From Silvania confinis (GTDB lineage: Bacteria > Pseudomonadota > Gammaproteobacteria > Enterobacterales > Enterobacteriaceae), in contig NZ_JAMGZJ010000072.1 in the NCBI RefSeq assembly GCF_025564085.1, forward strand, positions 62,001 to 126,000: DNA of 64,000 nt, written 5' to 3'. Positions 60,434-64,000 of the stretch are shown here, in pieces. Below the pieces are notes generated by a model, which was not told the origin of the DNA, searched no databases, and saw only the letters and a list, made by a program, of their open reading frames with translations. The position numbers were made by a program, and so were the translations under genes. Within the stretch, counting starts at the first letter, position 1. Every line of letters begins with the position of its first letter.

Positions 60434-61141
60434 ATGGTTACTTTTAAAGCGTTACGCACAGCAGCAGTTGCAGGTCTGATGGTGATTCTGGCGGGTTGTC
60501 AAAGCACGGGTGGCAGCAGCAGTGGCGGCGGCGTAGATCCTCGTCTGGCCAATAATCAGGACGTTGAGTTCTTTAACAAATCAGGCTGGCAGGCTTGCGC
60601 CGGCGGCGCGGCGCTGGGTGCGCTGGCGTGTGCCGTCAGTAACTCCAGCAACAAAGCGGTGTGTATGGCGGCGGCAGCGGTAGCCGGTTGCGGCGTCGGG
60701 ATGGGTGCCAACGCCTATCTGGATAACCAGCGTAAGAAATATGCCTCGAAAGAGCTGCAGTTAAACGCGGCGATCAAGGATGTGGAAAGCGAGAACGCCC
60801 GTATTCAGAGCGCCACTAACGTTGCCAAATCGGTTATCGCATCCGACAAACAGACGCTGGCCAGCATCGAAAAAGAGATGGCGGCAAAAACGGCGAAAAA
60901 AGACGCTGTGCAGAAGCAGATCAAAGGGGTGGATGCCAATATCGCCTATCTGCGTAACACCATCACCGACATGAAAAAGCATGAAAAACAGTGGCAGGAC
61001 GTCTCTGCAAGCATGGATAAAACCGGCAGCGACACCAAGGATCTCGACAGCAAAATTGCGCTGATGCATGACAAGATCGGCTCCCTGCAGGGCGAGATTG
61101 ATAGCCTGTACACCCAGCGTACCGCGCTGAAAGTGGGATAA
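60434..61141 (+). CDS. Coiled-coil lipoprotein, TagQ-like candidate
   Basis: 235 residues with lipobox ILAGC (Cys 22); the next residues QSTGG lack the inner-membrane retention signal, so outer membrane location is likely. A Gly/Ser link, a Gly/Ala-rich zipper-like stretch (~55-97, with several Cys), and a long coiled coil (~105-230) follow. It sits directly after the SUMF1 gene, the place where an outer membrane lipoprotein partner (TagQ in Pseudomonas) would be expected, but I cannot show homology by eye. Confidence 0.72.
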   Translation: MVTFKALRTAAVAGLMVILAGCQSTGGSSSGGGVDPRLANNQDVEFFNKSGWQACAGGAALGALACAVSNSSNKAVCMAAAAVAGCGVGMGANAYLDNQRKKYASKELQLNAAIKDVESENARIQSATNVAKSVIASDKQTLASIEKEMAAKTAKKDAVQKQIKGVDANIAYLRNTITDMKKHEKQWQDVSASMDKTGSDTKDLDSKIALMHDKIGSLQGEIDSLYTQRTALKVG

Positions 61142-61151
61142 GGAGAGAAGG

Positions 61152-61634
61152 ATGCGTTATTTACTGTTGGCCGTTAGCGCCCTGCTGTTAAGCGGCTGTG
61201 CGACCGACGCACGCGACTGTGACCCGACCACGGGCGATGTCAGTATCGTCACCAAATTTAACTGCAACTATTCCGGTACCTGGGATAAGCGGGTGGATGA
61301 CAAACAGAGCACGCTGGCGCACGAGCAAGTGCTGAACGCCGAATTTAAAGCGGTGAACGAAGCCATTGAGAAAGAGAAAATGCAGAGCAACGCCAGCGTT
61401 GCCAGCAAACGTCAGTCTCAACAGGCGCTGCAAAACTCGCTGAATAAGCTGGTTGCACAGCTTAAAACGAAAACCGCCGGACGCGCCGGTGCGCAAAAAC
61501 AGGTCGCCGACCTCGAAAAAAGTATCAAAGAGGCACAAAACCGGCCGAGCGACTCTGAAATGCAAAAACAGATGGAGCTGCAAAAGCTGCAGGGCCAGTT
61601 AACCGAACTGCAAGCCACCCTGGCGACCCAGTAA
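61152..61634 (+). CDS. Small coiled-coil lipoprotein
   Basis: 160 residues with lipobox LLLSGC (Cys 16, followed by ATDA). A short Cys-containing region (~17-45) is followed by a coiled coil over ~50-160. It shares its architecture with the lipoprotein just before it and may be a partner. GGAGAGAAGG precedes the ATG. Ends with a strong hairpin terminator. Confidence 0.72.
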   Translation: MRYLLLAVSALLLSGCATDARDCDPTTGDVSIVTKFNCNYSGTWDKRVDDKQSTLAHEQVLNAEFKAVNEAIEKEKMQSNASVASKRQSQQALQNSLNKLVAQLKTKTAGRAGAQKQVADLEKSIKEAQNRPSDSEMQKQMELQKLQGQLTELQATLATQ

Positions 61635-61642
61635 CGTGCACG

Positions 61643-61671
61643 ACCTGCCGGGTTCACACCCGGCAGGTTTA
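61643..61671 (+). terminator. Hairpin terminator inside the srf gene cluster
   Basis: ACCTGCCGGGT (61643-61653) pairs perfectly with ACCCGGCAGGT (61658-61668) over a 4-base loop, followed by TTA. Eleven paired bases but a short T-tract; it probably lowers, rather than stops, transcription into the last two genes. Confidence 0.7.
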
Positions 61672-61690
61672 CCCTTATCAGGACCACACC

Positions 61691-62167
61691 ATGCAAAAAA
61701 ACCTGATTGCCCTGAGCCTGCTGGCAACGGCAACGCTGATGAACCAGGCCGTCGCGGCCCCGCCTGACCCTGAACTGCTTTTCAACTGTGATTTATCCAA
61801 TGACAAAATGGTGGTTGTGCGTCTCAATAACGACGTGCCAACCTACTACTACGGCTCGATTGATAAAGTCGAAATGACCCTGCCCAAATTTGAAGGGGAT
61901 AAAACCCAGGTTCGTTCCGGGCAGATGGCCTTCGCCGGGGGCGGGGCGTCTTATTATCGCTTTATTAATGGCGTTTACAGCTATGTGGTGTACAGCGGCA
62001 TCGGCAGAGGCTGGGAATTTACCGGCCTGAAGGTCTATAAAAACGCGAAATTGCTGATGAAAAAAGAGTGCACCAACGGCGGGTTCCTGACGCAGACGTA
62101 TCGGGGAGAAAACCTGGTGCAGGAATCAGATACCGGCGACGACGGCACCTACGGGTATGCCGATTAA
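61691..62167 (+). CDS. Small exported protein of unknown function
   Basis: 158 residues with a signal peptide (1-~22, NQAVA|AP). The mature part is beta-rich (LFNCDLSNDKMVVVRLNNDV; YYGSIDKVEMTLPKF; SYVVYSGIGRGWEFTGLKVY) with two cysteines that could form a disulfide. No family recognised. Its stop overlaps the next gene start in TAATG, the same coupling used between srfA, srfB and srfC. Confidence 0.7.
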   Translation: MQKNLIALSLLATATLMNQAVAAPPDPELLFNCDLSNDKMVVVRLNNDVPTYYYGSIDKVEMTLPKFEGDKTQVRSGQMAFAGGGASYYRFINGVYSYVVYSGIGRGWEFTGLKVYKNAKLLMKKECTNGGFLTQTYRGENLVQESDTGDDGTYGYAD

Positions 62168-62613
62168 TGACAGGTTCTATGATGAAGCAACAACTCAAAG
62201 CCGTTTCGATGCTGGCTGGCCTGCTGTTTGTGGCTCCCGTCAGCGCGCTGGAAATTTGGCACTCAAACACCGTATGGGCGAATCAGGGGATCTGTAGCGC
62301 CACCTTCATGCTGGACAGCGGCATGACAGAGGTGGGCCCGCTGGAGATTGGCGTAGAGCTGGTGAATGCGCAGGGCGTGGTTGTCGCCATCGAGACGCTG
62401 AACGTCGATGCGTTTGGCGATTCAGAAGCGACCCGCTATCAGACAACCTATCTGGAAGACGAAGCCGTCTGCGAGGATGACCTCACGGTTCGCTTCACCT
62501 CTCTGACGCAGGTTTCAGGCCAGAAGAAAACAGCGTTGCCCTTAAGTGAGCTGCAGATCCGTGATTTCAAACCCTTCAGGCTCATCAACCCACAAGAGGA
62601 CAAGCGGGGATAG
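62167..62613 (+). CDS. Small exported protein of unknown function, last gene of the srf cluster
   Basis: 148 residues if read from ATG 62167; ATG 62179 or 62182 (AGG upstream) are alternatives and give a cleaner signal peptide (KQQLKAVSMLAGLLFVAPVSA). The mature part looks like one immunoglobulin-like beta domain (GICSATFMLDSG; GPLEIGVELVNAQGVVVAIETL) with two cysteines. No family recognised. It is followed by a bidirectional terminator that closes the cluster. Confidence 0.68.
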   Translation: MTGSMMKQQLKAVSMLAGLLFVAPVSALEIWHSNTVWANQGICSATFMLDSGMTEVGPLEIGVELVNAQGVVVAIETLNVDAFGDSEATRYQTTYLEDEAVCEDDLTVRFTSLTQVSGQKKTALPLSELQIRDFKPFRLINPQEDKRG

Positions 62614-62665
62614 TCCCGCTTCGGCTAACCGCCACTGAAGAACAGCGCGTCAATCGGGCAACAAA

Positions 62666-62691
62666 AAACCCGCACAGGGCGGGTTTATTTT
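62666..62691. terminator. Bidirectional terminator between srf cluster and cold-shock gene
   Basis: AAACCCGC (62666-62673) pairs with GCGGGTTT (62679-62686), flanked by A5 on the left and TATTTTC on the right, so it can end transcription from both sides. Confidence 0.85.
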
Positions 62692-62765
62692 CTTATCAGC
62701 TTAGCTTATCTGCTCAGGTCATTGCCGTCATCGCTGTTGTAAACATTGCTGATAGTGGGCACGGC

Positions 62766-62978
62766 TTACAGCGGAGTTACGTTGCCCGCTGAAGGGCCTT
62801 TCGCGCCATTTTCAATGGTGAAGGAGACTTTCTGGCCTTCTTCAAGCGTTTTGAAGCTGTCGCTCTGGATAGCAGAGAAGTGTACGAATACATCTTTGCT
62901 GCCGTCGTCAGGAGTGATAAAGCCAAAACCTTTATCTGCGTTAAACCATTTTACTAAACCAGTCATTTTGTTAGACAT
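62766..62978 (-). CDS. CspA-family cold-shock protein
   Basis: 70 residues, a single cold-shock domain. RNP1 KGFGFITP and RNP2 VFVHFSAI are intact. The protein begins [20 protein letters not shown], as in E. coli CspB and CspG, and ends like CspA ([13 protein letters not shown]), so I do not choose between symbols. It melts RNA structure at low temperature. The ribosome site TTAAGGAAG precedes the start. The long leader with cold-box-like sequence shows that it is one of the cold-inducible members. Confidence 0.92.
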   Translation of the reverse strand: MSNKMTGLVKWFNADKGFGFITPDDGSKDVFVHFSAIQSDSFKTLEEGQKVSFTIENGAKGPSAGNVTPL

Positions 62979-63182
62979 AGATACTTCCTTAATTGATGAG
63001 CCACGCAGTGTGGCGATAATGGCCTGTATTAGAGTAGCTTATTTGGCACTTAGGAGGAGGCTCACGAAGAAGGGTATCTGAGGATAACACCTGAACTGAG
63101 GACTGCTTTACTAAAACTGCTTTCATAAGGTCTGTGTTCCAAACCGATGCCGTATTAAGACACAGGCAAATTCTTATAGCAA
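62979..63182 (-). promoter_or_regulatory. Cold-shock promoter and long 5' leader
   Basis: On the minus strand, TTGCTA (63182-63177), a 17-base spacer and CTTAAT (63159-63154) reproduce the E. coli cspA promoter layout, whose -10 box is the same. A leader of about 169 bases follows, starting near 63147. GGTTTGGAACACAGACC (63145-63129) corresponds to the cold-box region of cspA, and GATACCC appears further on as in E. coli. In cspA this leader folds into a cold-stabilised structure that allows translation; the same is expected here. Confidence 0.8.
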
Positions 63183-63518
63183 CGTTTAAGTTTTTTATTT
63201 TGCACGCTTAAACACCTGGACGGCTGAATGTCCGTAACCGGAAAGGCGCAACCCTTTCAACACTTATATTAACGGGAGGAATTAGCACAACCCTTAATAA
63301 CCCGTTTCAGGGTGACTGCCTGCCAGGAAATATAAAAAATTAAGTAGGCGTTTATGACAAATGTGATTCGGTTATAAGGACGAAGGGATTATTTAAATCA
63401 GCGAGATAACTCGTCATTGATGCCTGAAGTCAAATGCACGCCACTCGCGCTGCCACCTTCCTCGACAACGGCAACAATTCTCCAAATTTACAGGCTGCTC
63501 TGAAGACGCCTCGCAGGA
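63183..63518. other. Intergenic region upstream of the cold-shock gene
   Basis: About 335 bases upstream of the cold-shock promoter, A+T-rich, with no gene or strong repeat that I can support. Confidence 0.5.
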
Positions 63519-63947
63519 ATGAATTTGGCTGCATATCGCTGCTGTAACAGCGCTTATTTGCGGCGTATGTTGCTTGCACGCCAGCAATATCTGGCGTCGG
63601 GATTGGCATCCTGGGTAACATACTGGTGGCGCAGAGCTTTTTTTGCGTTATGCGTCCGGCTACACTCTCTGGTGGGCAGGGCGAAGGCGCTGAAAAGCGC
63701 GCCGGTTATCAGTATGTCCGGTTATGCCAACCTCGTCCGGCTCCGCCACCCACTTATCACCGCGCCATCCGATCACCACACGGATTTCACCGAGCTGGCC
63801 GATAACTGCGAGCGCTTCTGTGAAGCGATGCTGGAAGAAGAGGATCAGGCTGTCAGAACCGCGCTGTGCGGCCGTCTTGCCACCTGCCTGACGCTGCTGA
63901 AACCGACGCGCTATGTAGCTACTGTGAGGCAATCACGCAGCTATTAA
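63519..63947 (+). CDS. Possible protein of unknown function
   Basis: An open frame of 142 residues. The first 60 residues are basic and rich in Trp and Leu, and the later part (ELADNCERFCEAMLEEEDQAVRTALCGRLATCLTLL) is a plausible amphipathic helical segment. There is no clear ribosome site and no family that I recognise. The last 30 bases also read well in another frame that stops near 63996, so a frameshift or a different gene boundary cannot be excluded. Confidence 0.35.
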   Translation: MNLAAYRCCNSAYLRRMLLARQQYLASGLASWVTYWWRRAFFALCVRLHSLVGRAKALKSAPVISMSGYANLVRLRHPLITAPSDHHTDFTELADNCERFCEAMLEEEDQAVRTALCGRLATCLTLLKPTRYVATVRQSRSY

Positions 63948-64000
63948 TCAGCAATGCGCTGGCTCGAAACCGAAGCGGGCGTGGAATGGATTAACTGACG

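Noticed and set aside
44341..62613. The cluster as a type VI secretion locus
   Set aside because: No sheath, Hcp, VgrG, ClpV, TssJKLM or baseplate-type genes are found; only proteins like the regulatory accessory set are present.
63430..63621. A 63-codon minus-strand open frame near the right end
   Set aside because: No ribosome site and no domain; it overlaps the more plausible plus-strand frame.

Overview
The window looks like a chromosomal segment of a gamma-proteobacterium of the family Enterobacteriaceae, probably Enterobacter or a close relative (Lelliottia, Leclercia, Kosakonia). The reasons are a YajD almost identical to the E. coli protein, a CspA-type gene that keeps an E. coli-like promoter and long leader, Bor, StbD/StbE and EmrE-type proteins, REP-like repeats, and the srfABC genes known from Salmonella. 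I see no rRNA, tRNA, phage, transposase or CRISPR array. Genus assignment is an inference.

Layout. (1) 1-1615, minus strand: a TPR lipoprotein-like or periplasmic protein, an ECF sigma factor and its membrane anti-sigma factor (cut by the left edge). (2) 2438-26990, plus strand: two tandem paralogous Bap-type adhesins, of 948 and 5382 residues, followed by a complete type I secretion system (TolC-like, ABC with C39-like domain, HlyD-like), the same order as Salmonella bapBCD. The giant adhesin holds about 43 Ig-like domains, 36 of which form two successive 18-domain blocks in exact 5505-bp register. Both adhesin genes carry the same promoter-like element about 300 bp before the start codon. 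(3) 26991-27706: a gene-free stretch with three copies of a GC-rich repeat and REP-like DNA. (4) 27707-44218: mostly one-gene or two-gene units of housekeeping and accessory functions, many with their own regulator: Bor lipoprotein, RluA-like synthase, HxlR/MFS pair, StbDE-type toxin-antitoxin, YajD, Nudix hydrolase, DeoR regulator, Nuc-type nuclease, SMR pump, methyltransferase, phosphoribosyltransferase, ArsR/dehydratase/monooxygenase unit, second-type isopropylmalate synthase, AraC regulator. (5) 44341-62613, plus strand: fifteen closely packed genes around srfA-srfB-srfC. (6) 62666-64000: a bidirectional terminator, a cold-shock gene with its leader, and a poorly resolved right end.

The most interesting part is region 5. 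SrfB has an actin/Hsp70-type nucleotide-binding fold, SrfC has a dynamin-like P-loop, and SrfA shares its cytosolic and membrane domain with a neighbouring von Willebrand A protein. Downstream come a periplasmic vWA protein that resembles the periplasmic half of the type VI secretion kinase PpkA, a LolD-like ATPase, an FtsX-type permease, a periplasmic SUMF1-fold protein without the catalytic cysteines, and a coiled-coil lipoprotein. The last four match in type the TagT-TagS-TagR-TagQ sensor pathway of Pseudomonas type VI secretion. No type VI core gene, kinase or phosphatase is present here. I therefore propose an envelope-sensing module of TagQRST/PpkA type that has been joined to SrfABC instead of to a type VI apparatus. 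This is drawn from motif reading and gene order, not from a database search.
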